Of a stretch of 57,219 nucleotides of DNA, positions 28,620-38,295 are shown in pieces. The notes beneath the pieces were generated by a model, which was given only the letters and a program-made list of their open reading frames with translations, searched no databases and was not told the origin of the DNA. The translations under genes were made by a program, and so were the position numbers. Source of the stretch: an uncultured Methylophilaceae bacterium (GTDB lineage: Bacteria; Pseudomonadota; Gammaproteobacteria; Burkholderiales; Methylophilaceae); contig CAJQTF010000003.1 in assembly GCA_905618945.1 (NCBI GenBank), forward strand, positions 1 to 57,219. Direction: 5' to 3'. The first letter of the stretch is position 1, and each line of letters begins with the position of its first letter.

Positions 28620-30644
28620 CTAACCTAGTAAAGGAACAATTAATAGTGCCACTATATTAATAATCTTAATTAGTGGATTAATTGCAGGTCCAGCTGTATC
28701 TTTATATGGATCTCCTACGGTATCTCCAGTCACAGATGCTTTATGAGCTTCCGAACCTTTCCCACCATGGTTTCCATCTTCAATATGTTTTTTAGCATTA
28801 TCCCAAGCACCACCACCTGTACACATTGAGATTGCAACAAATAAGCCCGTTATAATTGTGCCCATCAACATACCACCAAGACCTTGTGCACCAAGAGGGG
28901 ATAAGCCAACTAATACAGGAACTACTACAGGGAGAAGTGAAGGTACCACCATTTCTTTTATTGCTGAGGTTGTAAGTAAATCTACTGCCTTAGCGTAATC
29001 TGGCTGACCTTTTCCTGTCATAATACCTTTGATAGTTTTAAATTGACGCCTTACTTCCTCAACTACTGCAGTGGCTGCTCTTCCTACAGCTTCCATTGCC
29101 ATAGCGGCAAACAAATATGGTATTAAGCCACCAATAATTAAACCAATAATTACATTCGGATTACTTAAGTCAAAATTTGTTCCAATACCTGCAGCATCTA
29201 ATTTATGAGTGTAATCAGCAAATAAAACTAATGATGCTAACCCGGCAGAACCAATTGCATAGCCCTTAGTAACTGCTTTTGTTGTATTACCAACTGCATC
29301 TAATGGATCAGTAATATTCCTAACACTTTGAGGCATACCAGCCATTTCAGCAATACCACCAGCATTATCTGTAATAGGCCCATATGCATCTAAGGCTACA
29401 ACGATACCTGCCATGCTTAACATTGAGGTTGCTGCAATGGCAATACCATAGAGACCAGCAAAGTCATAAGCAGTATAAATTGCTAAACAAACTGAAAGCA
29501 CAGGAATTGCAGTAGACTTCATTGAAATCCCGATTCCAGCGATAATATTAGTCGCATGACCAGTTTCTGACGCTTTTGCAATATGTTGAACTGGGGCATA
29601 TTGAGTTCCAGTATAGTATTCGGTAATCCAGACTAAAACAGCTGTTAAAACTAAACCAACAATTGATGAGTAAAATAATGCCATAGCAGAATAGCTTCCA
29701 GATTCTGTTACAAAGCCATCGACAAACATCATTTGTGTTACATAATAAAAAGCAATTGCAGAAAGAATTCCCGCTATCGCCAATCCTCTATAAAGAGCCG
29801 GCATTACATTGGACATTTTTGGAGATGCTTTTACAAAGAAGCAGCCAATGATAGAAGCAACAATAGAAACCGCTCCAAGATATAGTGGATATAAGACAGC
29901 ATCCCCACCACCTGAAACTATTAAATGTCCGAGAACCATTGTTGCAATAATTGTTACTGCATATGTTTCGAAAAGATCTGCTGCCATCCCAGCACAATCA
30001 CCAACATTATCACCAACATTATCTGCAATTACTGCAGGATTTCTAGGATCATCTTCAGGTATTCCTGCCTCAACTTTCCCTACAAGGTCAGCACCTACAT
30101 CAGCACCTTTTGTAAAAATTCCACCACCTAATCTTGCAAAAATAGAAATTAAAGATGAACCGAATGCAAAGCCAATTAATGGGTCAAGATTATCTGGTGT
30201 TCCACCAAGATAACTATAAAATCCTGCAACACCAATTAAACCAAGGCCAACAACCAACATACCCGTAATGGCACCACCTTTGAATGCAACATCAAAAGCT
30301 TGCACAATTCCTTTAGTCGCTGCTTGAGCTGTTCTTACATTTGCTCGGACTGAAACATTCATACCAATAAACCCACAAGCGCCAGATAAAAATGCGCCAA
30401 GAATAAATCCTATGGCAGTATCTTGACCAAGAAAAATTCCAATTAATATTGTTAAAATAATACCGACAATAGTAATAGTTTTATATTGCCTAGCCAGATA
30501 AGCTGAAGCGCCTTTCTGTATTGCACCTGCGATATTTTGCATTTTTGTATTACCAGATGGTAAACCAATAATCCATTTCGACATTATTGCACCGTAAAGT
30601 ACTGCAAGTATTCCTGCTGCTATAGCGATATTAATTACTGACAT
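28620..30644 (-). CDS. hppA: Membrane-bound proton-translocating pyrophosphatase, K+-independent type
   Basis: Multi-span membrane enzyme coupling PPi hydrolysis to ion pumping. 674 residues with about 16 hydrophobic segments. The substrate motifs [11 protein letters not shown] and [12 protein letters not shown] are complete, as is the C-terminal [11 protein letters not shown]. The segment G-N-T-T-K-A-V-T has Lys and Thr at the positions that distinguish K+-independent proton pumps from K+-dependent ones with Ala and Gly. GGAGGAAG just before the ATG is the strongest ribosome binding site in the window, and it has its own promoter, which fits high expression. Confidence 0.96.
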   Translation of the reverse strand: MSVINIAIAAGILAVLYGAIMSKWIIGLPSGNTKMQNIAGAIQKGASAYLARQYKTITIVGIILTILIGIFLGQDTAIGFILGAFLSGACGFIGMNVSVRANVRTAQAATKGIVQAFDVAFKGGAITGMLVVGLGLIGVAGFYSYLGGTPDNLDPLIGFAFGSSLISIFARLGGGIFTKGADVGADLVGKVEAGIPEDDPRNPAVIADNVGDNVGDCAGMAADLFETYAVTIIATMVLGHLIVSGGGDAVLYPLYLGAVSIVASIIGCFFVKASPKMSNVMPALYRGLAIAGILSAIAFYYVTQMMFVDGFVTESGSYSAMALFYSSIVGLVLTAVLVWITEYYTGTQYAPVQHIAKASETGHATNIIAGIGISMKSTAIPVLSVCLAIYTAYDFAGLYGIAIAATSMLSMAGIVVALDAYGPITDNAGGIAEMAGMPQSVRNITDPLDAVGNTTKAVTKGYAIGSAGLASLVLFADYTHKLDAAGIGTNFDLSNPNVIIGLIIGGLIPYLFAAMAMEAVGRAATAVVEEVRRQFKTIKGIMTGKGQPDYAKAVDLLTTSAIKEMVVPSLLPVVVPVLVGLSPLGAQGLGGMLMGTIITGLFVAISMCTGGGAWDNAKKHIEDGNHGGKGSEAHKASVTGDTVGDPYKDTAGPAINPLIKIINIVALLIVPLLG

Positions 30645-30711
30645 TGCTTCCTCCAGATAATGAGTGTTAATTTAAGCTTTATAAGTAAAAAACTTAAAAA
30701 TTTAATGCGCA

Positions 30712-30740
30712 ATTATCACACTTTTTAATCTATCTCACAA
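30712..30740 (-). promoter_or_regulatory. Predicted hppA promoter
   Basis: On the minus strand TTGTGA (30735-30740) and GATAAT (30712-30717) are spaced by 17 bases, matching the sigma-70 pattern at 4 and 5 of 6 positions. Transcription would begin near 30705, giving a leader of about 60 bases before the hppA ATG. Confidence 0.55.
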
Positions 30741-30747
30741 TATAATA

Positions 30748-30794
30748 TAACTAAATTTTTTTAAATAATTGATTAATATAGTTAAATTTAGTTA
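30748..30794. repeat. 11-bp inverted repeat at the end of the TSUP gene
   Basis: TAACTAAATTT (30748-30758) and AAATTTAGTTA (30784-30794) are perfect inverted repeats 25 bases apart; the right arm covers the stop codon of the TSUP gene. The stem is AT-only except one pair and lacks a T-run, so it is at best a weak terminator or mRNA-end structure. Confidence 0.45.
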
Positions 30795-31585
30795 AACAAC
30801 ATGAATAAACCAATGATTATTAGATAAGATGAGAATAATTTTTTAACATTGACATCAGAAATTTTTAAAAGCCAGTTTGCAGAAAGTCGAACAAAAATTA
30901 AGCCTGGTAGAGTAATAAACAAAATGGCGGGCAAATAAAGAAATCCAAACATATTGTTATTTATTGGCTCGAAATATAAAGAACTAATAAAGATACTTAT
31001 TGAAGCCCCAAGTCCAATTAAACATCCTATTGCACTTGATGTCCCAATAGCTAATTTAGTAGGTATGTTGTTTCTAATTAAAAATGGAACAAATAAAGTG
31101 GCGCCACCAATTCCAACTAAGCCAGAAATAAGAGAAAAGATAAAGCCAATTAAATTCGAGAAAAAATTATTTTTAATGGCAAAATTATTATAGATAAAGT
31201 TAGATTTATAGGTATAGATTCTATAAGCAACAAAAAAAACATATATGATAAAGAAATTCTTAAGCACCTGTCCAGGAACTAAATTAATAAGATATCCAAC
31301 GAATATGGTTCCGAGAATAATCCCAATTGTAAATTTATGAATAATTTTGTAGTCAATATTTTTATTTTTTGTGTGTGCATAAGTAGCCATTGCTCCTGTT
31401 AAAACCATTGACGCTAATGAGGTGGCTATTCCAGTGATAATTGCCTGATCTAAAGCGATATTTGAAAATGATACCAGTGAATATGTAACAATAGGAACTA
31501 TTATTAACCCTCCCCCTAGGCCAAAAATACCAGCAAATATGCCTGTGCAAATTCCTGCTAAAATAAAAATAATTACCTCAGTCAT
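30788..31585 (-). CDS. TSUP (TauE/SafE) family membrane transporter
   Basis: Polytopic protein of 265 residues with about eight hydrophobic segments. The duplicated TSUP motif is visible as G-I-F-G-L-G-G-G-L-I-I-V-P near residue 20 and G-L-V-G-I-G-G-A-T-L-F-V-P-F near 160. The family exports sulfite, sulfonates or related organic anions in known cases; the substrate here cannot be told. The ATG overlaps the stop of dciA by one base, so the two are co-transcribed. Confidence 0.88.
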   Translation of the reverse strand: MTEVIIFILAGICTGIFAGIFGLGGGLIIVPIVTYSLVSFSNIALDQAIITGIATSLASMVLTGAMATYAHTKNKNIDYKIIHKFTIGIILGTIFVGYLINLVPGQVLKNFFIIYVFFVAYRIYTYKSNFIYNNFAIKNNFFSNLIGFIFSLISGLVGIGGATLFVPFLIRNNIPTKLAIGTSSAIGCLIGLGASISIFISSLYFEPINNNMFGFLYLPAILFITLPGLIFVRLSANWLLKISDVNVKKLFSSYLIIIGLFMLFN

Positions 31586-31995
31586 TATTTATTCTTAAAA
31601 ATTTTCTTCAAATATGTCTTAAGTGGCGAATCTGAGATCTCTTTAGATAGTTTTTTCATGCGGGCAGTAGATGATATTGATGTTTTATTTGCTTGTCTTT
31701 TAGGTATTGGACTTTGTACGACAATTCTAACCTTTATTTTATCTAATTTTAAAGAAGCATTATTATTTATTTTTTTTAGGATAGAAGCGGATGTCATTTT
31801 AATCTTATGTGCTACATTATTATTAGTTACCTCAACAATAAGAATGCTTCCAATTCTATTTTTAACTTTTACGTGGGATTGAATTTGACATGGTATATTT
31901 TGAAGGAATTGGTTCTGTAATGAGGCTAGCTCAGATTTTTTCCCCTCATACTCGTAAAAAACTTTAGCTGTGAATAACTTTTTTATTGATTCCAT
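31585..31995 (-). CDS. dciA: DUF721 protein, DciA-like helicase loader
   Basis: Small basic protein of the DUF721 family, whose studied members (DciA) load or regulate the replicative helicase DnaB. ATG 31995 (M-E-S-I-K-K-L-F) gives 136 residues and fits the family start; a longer form from 32028 adds 11 residues with little conservation. The core E-L-A-S-L-Q-N-Q-F and the V-E-V-T-N-N-N-V-A-H-K-I region resemble DUF721, with a basic, disordered C-terminus. In betaproteobacteria this gene is usually divergent from the M23 peptidase and secA, as here. Confidence 0.75.
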   Translation of the reverse strand: MESIKKLFTAKVFYEYEGKKSELASLQNQFLQNIPCQIQSHVKVKNRIGSILIVEVTNNNVAHKIKMTSASILKKINNNASLKLDKIKVRIVVQSPIPKRQANKTSISSTARMKKLSKEISDSPLKTYLKKIFKNK

Positions 31996-32040
31996 ACTAT
32001 ATAATGCTACATTAATTTTACTAAACAAGATTAACTCTTA

Positions 32041-32931
32041 ATGAAAATATTATTTATTGGGAAAAAAACATCTAAGCCAAAAAGTGTGAGCCTTGCTTTA
32101 GTTATGTTTATTGCATTCCTTTTCTTTTCTTTAAGTATTTATACAATTAATTATTTTTTTGTATATAAAGTTAAAGAATTAAATAGCAATATAAGGCTTA
32201 ACAACTTTGAAGTAACTAGCGATAAATATAACTATCAAGATAATTTAGGTGTTTATGTTAATCAAATTGGAGAGTTGTATTCGAGAATTCTTGATATTGA
32301 TCAACAAACTGAGCGTTTGCAAGATGTGATGAAGAAGCAAATATTAGGAAAAGAAAAATTACCAAAACTAAATAAAGAAAATAAATTAGATGGTAAGGGC
32401 GGGCCATTTCTTGAGAAAAAAATTAGCTATAATGAGATTCAAAAGACGCTAGAAATGTTGATGGGAAATATAAAAGTAAGGGAAGAAATTTATAATAAAA
32501 TGGAAGCAATGCTATTAAAACAGTCAGTATTAAAAGAAACATTACCATCTTTATATCCAGTTGATGTACCCTATAGTTCTTCTTCATATGGGTGGCGTAT
32601 GGACCCAATACTAGGAAAAAGGGCATTTCATGAAGGAATAGATTTTAGTGCAGCACATGGCGAACCAATATATGCAACAGCTGGTGGAATCGTCAAGAAA
32701 GCAGCTAGGTTAGGAGCCTATGGAAAACTAATTACTATTAATCATGGAGGTGGCTTAGAGACAAGGTATGCTCACCTATCTAAAATTTTAGTTAAAAGCG
32801 GTGATATTGTAAAAAAAGAAGATTTAATTGCTTATGTTGGAAATACAGGCCGCTCAACCGGTCCTCATTTGCATTATGAAATAAGGCTAAATAAACATTC
32901 CCTTGACCCGAAACAATACCTTAAGAGATAG
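32041..32931 (+). CDS. M23 (LytM-type) metallopeptidase, membrane anchored
   Basis: Probable peptidoglycan endopeptidase facing the periplasm. 296 residues: an N-terminal membrane segment at about 20-42, a helical, probably coiled-coil region to about 165, then an M23 domain. Zinc ligands appear intact: H-E-G-I-D-F (H-x-x-x-D) and the C-terminal H-L-H-Y-E, with R-Y-A-H-L between them. Because the site is complete it is probably a real hydrolase rather than an EnvC-like activator, though regulation of amidases cannot be excluded. A TATAAT at 32000-32005 may be its -10. It lies 9 bases before secA. Confidence 0.88.
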   Translation: MKILFIGKKTSKPKSVSLALVMFIAFLFFSLSIYTINYFFVYKVKELNSNIRLNNFEVTSDKYNYQDNLGVYVNQIGELYSRILDIDQQTERLQDVMKKQILGKEKLPKLNKENKLDGKGGPFLEKKISYNEIQKTLEMLMGNIKVREEIYNKMEAMLLKQSVLKETLPSLYPVDVPYSSSSYGWRMDPILGKRAFHEGIDFSAAHGEPIYATAGGIVKKAARLGAYGKLITINHGGGLETRYAHLSKILVKSGDIVKKEDLIAYVGNTGRSTGPHLHYEIRLNKHSLDPKQYLKR

Positions 32932-32940
32932 ATAATAATT

Positions 32941-35577
32941 ATGTTTAAAAAAATTCTCAATACATTTTTTAATAGTCGAAACGATCGATTATTGAATGAA
33001 TACTCTAAAAAAGTTAATTTAATTAATGAGCTAGAGCCGAAAGTCAAAAAACTTAAAGATAACGAATTTAAGTCTAAAACTAAAGAATTTAAGGATCGTG
33101 TTAAAGGCGGAGAACAATTAGAAGATTTAATTGTTGAAGTATTTGCTCACGTACGTGAAGCAAGTGTGAGAACTTTGGGAATGAGGCATTTTGATGTTCA
33201 ATTAATGGGTGGCATGGCTCTTAATGACGGAAAAATATCAGAAATGAGGACCGGCGAAGGTAAGACGCTTGTCGCTACTCTGGCAGTTTATTTAAATTCT
33301 CTTTCGGAAGATGGAGTTCATGTTGTTACTGTAAATGATTATTTAGCAAAAAGAGATGCCAAATGGATGGGTAAGTTGTATGAGTTTTTAGGGTTATCTG
33401 TAGGAGTAAATTTATCCAGAATGGATCCGAAAGATAAGAAAGTGGCTTATGCATCAGACATTACTTATGGCACAAATAACGAATTTGGCTTTGATTATCT
33501 AAGAGATAATATGGTTTATACAACAGAAGACAGAGTTCAGAGACCTCTAAGTTATGCTGTGGTAGACGAAGTCGATTCAATCTTGATTGATGAGGCAAGA
33601 ACCCCCTTGGTTATATCGGGTCAATCTGAAGATAATATTGACCTATATTCTAGAATTGATAAAGTTGTTTCTAAACTAAAAAAACAAGATAAAGAAGATT
33701 CCAAGGGAGATTTTTGGGTTGATGAAAAATCGAACCAAGTTATTTTATCGGATGAAGGACATGAGAATACTGAGATAATTTTAGTTAAACTAGGAATTTT
33801 ACCAAAAGGCTCAAATTTATATGATCCTGCAAATATTAATTTAATACATCATGTTAACTCCGCCCTTAAAGCACATTATAGCTTTATTAAAGATAAAGAA
33901 TATGTTGTAAAAGATAATGCAATTACAATTGTTGATGAATTTACTGGAAGAATGATGCCTGGCAGGCGCTGGTCAGATGGCTTACATCAGGCTATTGAGG
34001 CAAAAGAAGGCGTTGAAATCCAGAAAGAAAATCAAACCCTTGCAAGCATAACCTTTCAAAATTACTTCAGAATGTATAAAAAACTTTCGGGAATGACAGG
34101 CACTGCTGATACAGAAGCGGAAGAATTCAGCCAGATTTATGGTTTAGAAACAATTATTATCCCTCCTCATAGACCTACAGTAAGAATAGATCATGGCGAT
34201 AAAATATATCGGACAAACTCAGAGCGATATACGGCTGTTATAGATGACATTAGGAATTGCCACGCAAAATCTCAGCCAGTTCTTGTAGGAACTACATCGA
34301 TTGAAAATTCGGAATTTATTTCTAAAATACTTAATAAAGAAAAATTAGAACACCAAGTATTAAATGCTAAACAACATGAAAAAGAAGCCCATATAATTAC
34401 TCAAGCAGGCCAACCTGGCATGATAACTATTGCAACAAATATGGCTGGTCGGGGCACGGACATAGTACTAGGTGGAAATATTGAACCAGAAATTGAAAAA
34501 CTTGACAAAATTAAATATAAGAAAAAAATTATAGATACTCAAGATAGATGGAAAAAAAGACATCAAGAAGTTATTGATGCCGGAGGCCTTCATATTATTG
34601 GCACAGAAAGACATGAGTCGAGAAGGATAGATAACCAATTAAGAGGAAGGGCTGGGCGTCAGGGTGATCCAGGATCAAGTTCATTTTACCTCGCATTAGA
34701 CGATTCTTTATTAAGACTTTTTGGTGGTGATCGGGTAGCGTCTATTATGGACAAACTCAAGCTTCCAGAAGGTGAAGCAATTGAGCATACGATGGTAACT
34801 AAATCTGTAGAAAGTGCACAGAAGAAAGTCGAAGCTAGAAATTTTGATAGTAGAAAGCAATTGCTTGAATTTGACGATGTTCCAAATAATCAAAGAAAAG
34901 TAATTTACGAACAACGAAACGATATTATAGACAGCCCCAACATTCAACAAAGTGTTAGTCAGATAAGGGAAGATGTAATTGTCGGTACAGTTTATGAATA
35001 CATACCTCTTGAGAGTATCGAGGAAATGTGGGATATAAAGGCATTAGAAAAAAGATTGAAAGCTGATTATGCAATTAAAATCAATATAAAATCATGGCTA
35101 CAGAAGGAGCCCAACATAGCAATCGAAGAAATTGCTAGCAGAATCAAAGAGCAAGCAAATAAAAATTATGGCTTAAAAGAAAAGCAAGCTGGTATTGAAG
35201 TATTGCATCATTTTGAAAGGTCAGTTATTTTGCAAATAATAGATCAAAATTGGCGATCACATTTATCTGCATTGGATCAATTAAGGCAAGGAATTGGTTT
35301 AAGAGCATATGGCCAAAAAGATCCAAAACAAGAATTTAAGAAAGAAGCATTTGGGCTATTTGAACAGTTATTAGAAAAAATTAAGTTTGAGATAACGAGA
35401 GTTTTAATGCTTGTTCAGGTTAAAGATGAAAAGCAAGTGAATGAGATAGATAAAAAGAACGAAGATACATTACGAGCAGCTGAATTAGAGAGTGAGCCAA
35501 AAAAAGTTTCGCGTAATGACCCTTGCCCATGTGGTAGTAAAAAGAAATATAAATATTGTCATGGTAAGTTGATTTAA
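32941..35577 (+). CDS. secA: Preprotein translocase ATPase SecA
   Basis: Motor of Sec-dependent protein export. 878 residues. The Walker A region M-R-T-G-E-G-K-T is at about 102-109, then the DEAD-like [16 protein letters not shown] and, in the second motor domain, [12 protein letters not shown] and [12 protein letters not shown]. The C-terminal zinc tail [13 protein letters not shown] is present, implying SecB or lipid binding. No ribosome binding site is obvious; the stop overlaps the DUF1289 gene by one base. Confidence 0.98.
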   Translation: MFKKILNTFFNSRNDRLLNEYSKKVNLINELEPKVKKLKDNEFKSKTKEFKDRVKGGEQLEDLIVEVFAHVREASVRTLGMRHFDVQLMGGMALNDGKISEMRTGEGKTLVATLAVYLNSLSEDGVHVVTVNDYLAKRDAKWMGKLYEFLGLSVGVNLSRMDPKDKKVAYASDITYGTNNEFGFDYLRDNMVYTTEDRVQRPLSYAVVDEVDSILIDEARTPLVISGQSEDNIDLYSRIDKVVSKLKKQDKEDSKGDFWVDEKSNQVILSDEGHENTEIILVKLGILPKGSNLYDPANINLIHHVNSALKAHYSFIKDKEYVVKDNAITIVDEFTGRMMPGRRWSDGLHQAIEAKEGVEIQKENQTLASITFQNYFRMYKKLSGMTGTADTEAEEFSQIYGLETIIIPPHRPTVRIDHGDKIYRTNSERYTAVIDDIRNCHAKSQPVLVGTTSIENSEFISKILNKEKLEHQVLNAKQHEKEAHIITQAGQPGMITIATNMAGRGTDIVLGGNIEPEIEKLDKIKYKKKIIDTQDRWKKRHQEVIDAGGLHIIGTERHESRRIDNQLRGRAGRQGDPGSSSFYLALDDSLLRLFGGDRVASIMDKLKLPEGEAIEHTMVTKSVESAQKKVEARNFDSRKQLLEFDDVPNNQRKVIYEQRNDIIDSPNIQQSVSQIREDVIVGTVYEYIPLESIEEMWDIKALEKRLKADYAIKINIKSWLQKEPNIAIEEIASRIKEQANKNYGLKEKQAGIEVLHHFERSVILQIIDQNWRSHLSALDQLRQGIGLRAYGQKDPKQEFKKEAFGLFEQLLEKIKFEITRVLMLVQVKDEKQVNEIDKKNEDTLRAAELESEPKKVSRNDPCPCGSKKKYKYCHGKLI

Positions 35578-35759
35578 TGGAAGAAGAACAGAGTAATGAT
35601 TTATCTCCCTGTATTGGAGTATGTCAATATAATGAAGAGGAATTATGTAGTGGTTGCTTTAGAAATTCAACAGAAATTTCTCAGTGGTTTGATATGACAA
35701 TAGAAGAAAAAAAGAAGATTATTAGCTTGTTACCATCAAGAATGGAAGAATTGTTTTAA
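35577..35759 (+). CDS. DUF1289 small cysteine-rich protein
   Basis: A 60-residue protein with the DUF1289 pattern S-P-C-I-G-V-C, then C-S-G-C-F-R, then W and a short helical tail. The four cysteines (about 12, 16, 24 and 27) could bind a metal or an iron-sulfur cluster. The family has no well-established function known to me. It starts on the last base of secA, so it is probably coupled to it. Confidence 0.85.
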   Translation: MEEEQSNDLSPCIGVCQYNEEELCSGCFRNSTEISQWFDMTIEEKKKIISLLPSRMEELF

Positions 35760-35761
35760 TA

Positions 35762-36394
35762 TTAAGCAAACTTGTATTTATATTCACATAATTTCCTAAT
35801 TAGACAGTTATTACAATGTGGATTTTTTGCTTTACAAACGTATCTCCCATGAAGTATTAATAAATGATGAGCATCAATTAAGAATTCATTTGGAATTAGT
35901 TTTGTAAGCTTTAATTCAACAGCTAAGGGAGTTTTAGCAGTTGCTAATTTTATCCTATTAGATAGCCTAAAAATGTGTGTATCAACAGCGATAACTGGCT
36001 CTTTAAAAATAGTATTTAATATCACATTGGCTGTTTTTCTCCCAACACCAGGAAGACTTTCAAGCCCTTCTCTATTGTTAGGTATTTCACCGAAGTATTT
36101 TTGAGTAATAATCTCACTAGTTTTATGAATATTTTTAGCTTTAGTATGAAAGAGGCCTATATTTTTAATTAGTGACTCTATTTTAATAATTGATAGCGAA
36201 CTTATTTTTTCAGCAGTATTCGCTATTTTAAATAAATGGACAGTAGCTTTATTGACTGAAATATCTGTGGCCTGAGCCGATAAAATTACTGCGATTAAGA
36301 GCTCAAAAGGACTATTATATTTAAGCTCAGTAGAAGGATTTGGATTATTTTTCTTTAGAAGAGAAAAGATTTTTCTTCTTTTTTCAATGTTCAT
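35762..36394 (-). CDS. nth: Endonuclease III
   Basis: Base-excision repair glycosylase and AP lyase for oxidised pyrimidines. The helix-hairpin-helix L-P-G-V-G-R-K-T-A contains the catalytic lysine, A-V-D-T-H-I-F-R holds the catalytic aspartate, and the C-terminal C-x6-C-x2-C-x5-C binds the 4Fe-4S cluster. Length 210 is standard. It ends the minus-strand set that includes rnfB; an rnfB-nth link is known in many proteobacteria. The 3' end is 2 bases from DUF1289. Confidence 0.96.
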   Translation of the reverse strand: MNIEKRRKIFSLLKKNNPNPSTELKYNSPFELLIAVILSAQATDISVNKATVHLFKIANTAEKISSLSIIKIESLIKNIGLFHTKAKNIHKTSEIITQKYFGEIPNNREGLESLPGVGRKTANVILNTIFKEPVIAVDTHIFRLSNRIKLATAKTPLAVELKLTKLIPNEFLIDAHHLLILHGRYVCKAKNPHCNNCLIRKLCEYKYKFA

Positions 36395-36396
36395 TT

Positions 36397-36612
36397 TTAT
36401 TCTTTTTGGTCTATCCAGTTAATTAAAGTGATTTGAAATACAAGCCCTAAAAAAGCTACTGATGGGAGAATGGGTAAAAGAAAGTCAATGTAATCAATCT
36501 CAAAAATAAATATACAAGCTAATACTTTCGAGATAACCCCTGCTATTACAAACACAATAACCATGGTTAAATTTGCTACTTTTTGAAGGAATGGAGATCG
36601 CTGGCTGGACAT
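36397..36612 (-). CDS. Small membrane protein between rnfB and nth
   Basis: 71 residues with two hydrophobic segments (about 15-35 and 43-65). The ATG overlaps the rnfB stop by one base and the stop lies 2 bases before nth, so it is very probably translated. I do not recognise a family. The tight fit after an iron-sulfur electron-transfer protein suggests a membrane partner, but that is inference. Confidence 0.65.
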   Translation of the reverse strand: MSSQRSPFLQKVANLTMVIVFVIAGVISKVLACIFIFEIDYIDFLLPILPSVAFLGLVFQITLINWIDQKE

Positions 36613-37244
36613 TAGTTAATTTCCCCATTATTAGCTCTACTGACTGCAGCTGCAATTTCCAACCTCTTTTCTTCAATTAATTTTCCTTTTTCCCCTTTGT
36701 TGCTTTCTAATTTACGTTTTGCATTTCTTTCGGCACGTTCTATTTTTTCTCTTTCAAACCTTAAAATTCTAAAATTATTTCTTTTACGAGCGACATTTGC
36801 TTCTTTATTTGCAATATCATCTGAAATAATTTCCTTTATTTCTGGCATAGTTATACAGTCAACAGGACAAGGAGCTAAGCACAATTCACATCCAGTACAC
36901 TCCTTTTCAATTATTGTGTGCATTTGTTTGGCTGCACCTAAGATTGCATCAACAGGACATGCTTGTATGCAAAAAGTACAACCGATACATGTATCCTCAT
37001 CTATAAATGCCACAGCTTTTGGCTTTGAGATACCATACGATTCATCTAGAGGTTTATATTTAACATCCATTAATTCAGCAAGAGCATGGATGACTATTTC
37101 ACCTCCTGGAGGGCACTGATTGATATCAGCTTCCCCTTTTGAAATAGCATTAGCATAAGGCATACATCCAGTATAGCTGCACTGACCACACTGTGTTTGG
37201 GGTAAGATTGAATCAATTTTTTCAACAATGTGATTACCTTCCAC
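36612..37244 (-). CDS. rnfB: RnfB-like iron-sulfur protein without membrane anchor
   Basis: Electron-transfer protein of 210 residues. The N-terminal four-cysteine cluster of RnfB is present ([10 protein letters not shown], then Q-C-P-P-G-G), followed by two 4Fe-4S ferredoxin motifs, [12 protein letters not shown] and [12 protein letters not shown]. The transmembrane helix that begins classical RnfB is absent. The start is GTG 37244 with GGAG nine bases upstream. No other rnf subunit lies in the window, so it may work alone with ferredoxin and the nearby reductases. The last 60 residues are rich in Lys, Arg and Glu and probably helical. Confidence 0.88.
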   Translation of the reverse strand: MEGNHIVEKIDSILPQTQCGQCSYTGCMPYANAISKGEADINQCPPGGEIVIHALAELMDVKYKPLDESYGISKPKAVAFIDEDTCIGCTFCIQACPVDAILGAAKQMHTIIEKECTGCELCLAPCPVDCITMPEIKEIISDDIANKEANVARKRNNFRILRFEREKIERAERNAKRKLESNKGEKGKLIEEKRLEIAAAVSRANNGEIN

Positions 37245-37407
37245 TTTGCACTACTCCAAGCATCTTGTATAAAAAAGGAAAGCTCTTTTCCATTAGCATC
37301 TCTGGTAATTGAACAACAGCAGCAATGACAAAAATAAATATTAATATTCTTAAATAAACGAGGTTATTTGATTTAAGCAGATAGTGATTAATAGTCAAAC
37401 AAGTCAT
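37234..37407 (-). CDS. Tiny membrane protein (57 residues) between PepSY gene and rnfB
   Basis: An open frame from ATG 37407 to TAA 37234, read codon by codon on the minus strand. It has a basic N-terminal half, one hydrophobic segment at about 18-33 and a short polar tail. It starts 4 bases after the PepSY stop and overlaps rnfB by 11 bases, the same close packing as its neighbours. There is no strong ribosome binding site. No family is recognised. Confidence 0.55.
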   Translation of the reverse strand: MTCLTINHYLLKSNNLVYLRILIFIFVIAAVVQLPEMLMEKSFPFLYKMLGVVQSGR

Positions 37408-37411
37408 TGAG

Positions 37412-38155
37412 CTACTTCTTTCCCTTTTTTCTTTTGATGAGCCATATCCATATACCCGATACAGATAAAAATATTAAGAGAAGACTTACTAAATCAAAAA
37501 ATATCTTACCTTCTTTCTTAAAAATAGCGCCACTATGAAAGTCCAGGATAATTTGCTCCAAAGAAATACCATTTCCAACAAAATATTGTTTAATCTCTTT
37601 TTTGTTTAATGGAGTCATCGTGCCGGGCTTGCTCCAATTTATATTATCTTTTATTATCGGGGCCCATTTATCAGATATTGATTTCCCAACCCATTTATTA
37701 AGCTGTTCATCTTTAATCACTATTTTTTCTTTATATTTACCTATAGATTTAATAGTGAATGACAATATTTTTTGCTTGTCGATCAGTGCACCACTTTGAT
37801 TGACAATAAATAATTCATCCTGAGCTGCTATGATAAAATTTTCATGATTTTTAATTACACCTATAAGCTCAGAATCAAATAAAAAAATTGGCTTATTATT
37901 TAAGAAAACTTCTGTATCAAATTGACTAAAGTTGTCTTGTTGGATGGTGAAAATTTTCGAAGGCCTAGGCACATTTAAACCATATAAATTTAAAATCCAT
38001 TTGGATGAAATATATGTTTTATTTAACTCTAGATCATCTGTGTGGTTTAGAAAAATACCTGTAATTGATAAATGGATAAGTAGTAAACTTATTCCTAAAC
38101 CAACATAAAGATGAAAGCTTAAAATTTTTTTTATAATTTTTAATTTATTTTTCAT
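37412..38155 (-). CDS. PepSY-associated membrane protein
   Basis: 247 residues with an N-terminal membrane helix (about 12-36, preceded by S-F-H-L-Y-V-G) and a C-terminal helix (about 218-240), enclosing a periplasmic domain of about 180 residues. H-L-x-x-G at the first helix and D-F-H-S-G-A-I-F before the last are typical of PepSY-TM proteins, some of which are ferric or heme-associated reductase parts. The function here is unknown. First gene of the minus-strand group with rnfB and nth. Confidence 0.75.
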   Translation of the reverse strand: MKNKLKIIKKILSFHLYVGLGISLLLIHLSITGIFLNHTDDLELNKTYISSKWILNLYGLNVPRPSKIFTIQQDNFSQFDTEVFLNNKPIFLFDSELIGVIKNHENFIIAAQDELFIVNQSGALIDKQKILSFTIKSIGKYKEKIVIKDEQLNKWVGKSISDKWAPIIKDNINWSKPGTMTPLNKKEIKQYFVGNGISLEQIILDFHSGAIFKKEGKIFFDLVSLLLIFLSVSGIWIWLIKRKKGKK

Positions 38156-38295
38156 GAATTATCTATGAATTTAACTATCGTATATTAATTCTAATCATAT
38201 CATTTCAAAATAGATTAAGGTAGACGCATGAAGAGTATTAGAGATACAATGCATAAAAATTGATGTGGTACTATTTTTATTAAAAGAGAAATAAT

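Noticed and set aside
29809-30213. 134-codon antisense frame within hppA
   Set aside because: Shadow of the conserved pyrophosphatase core; Pro- and Thr-rich with no recognisable motif.
38228-38263. Short 11-codon frame before fpr as a leader peptide
   Set aside because: No ribosome binding site, no attenuator-like hairpin and no repeated codon; likely chance.
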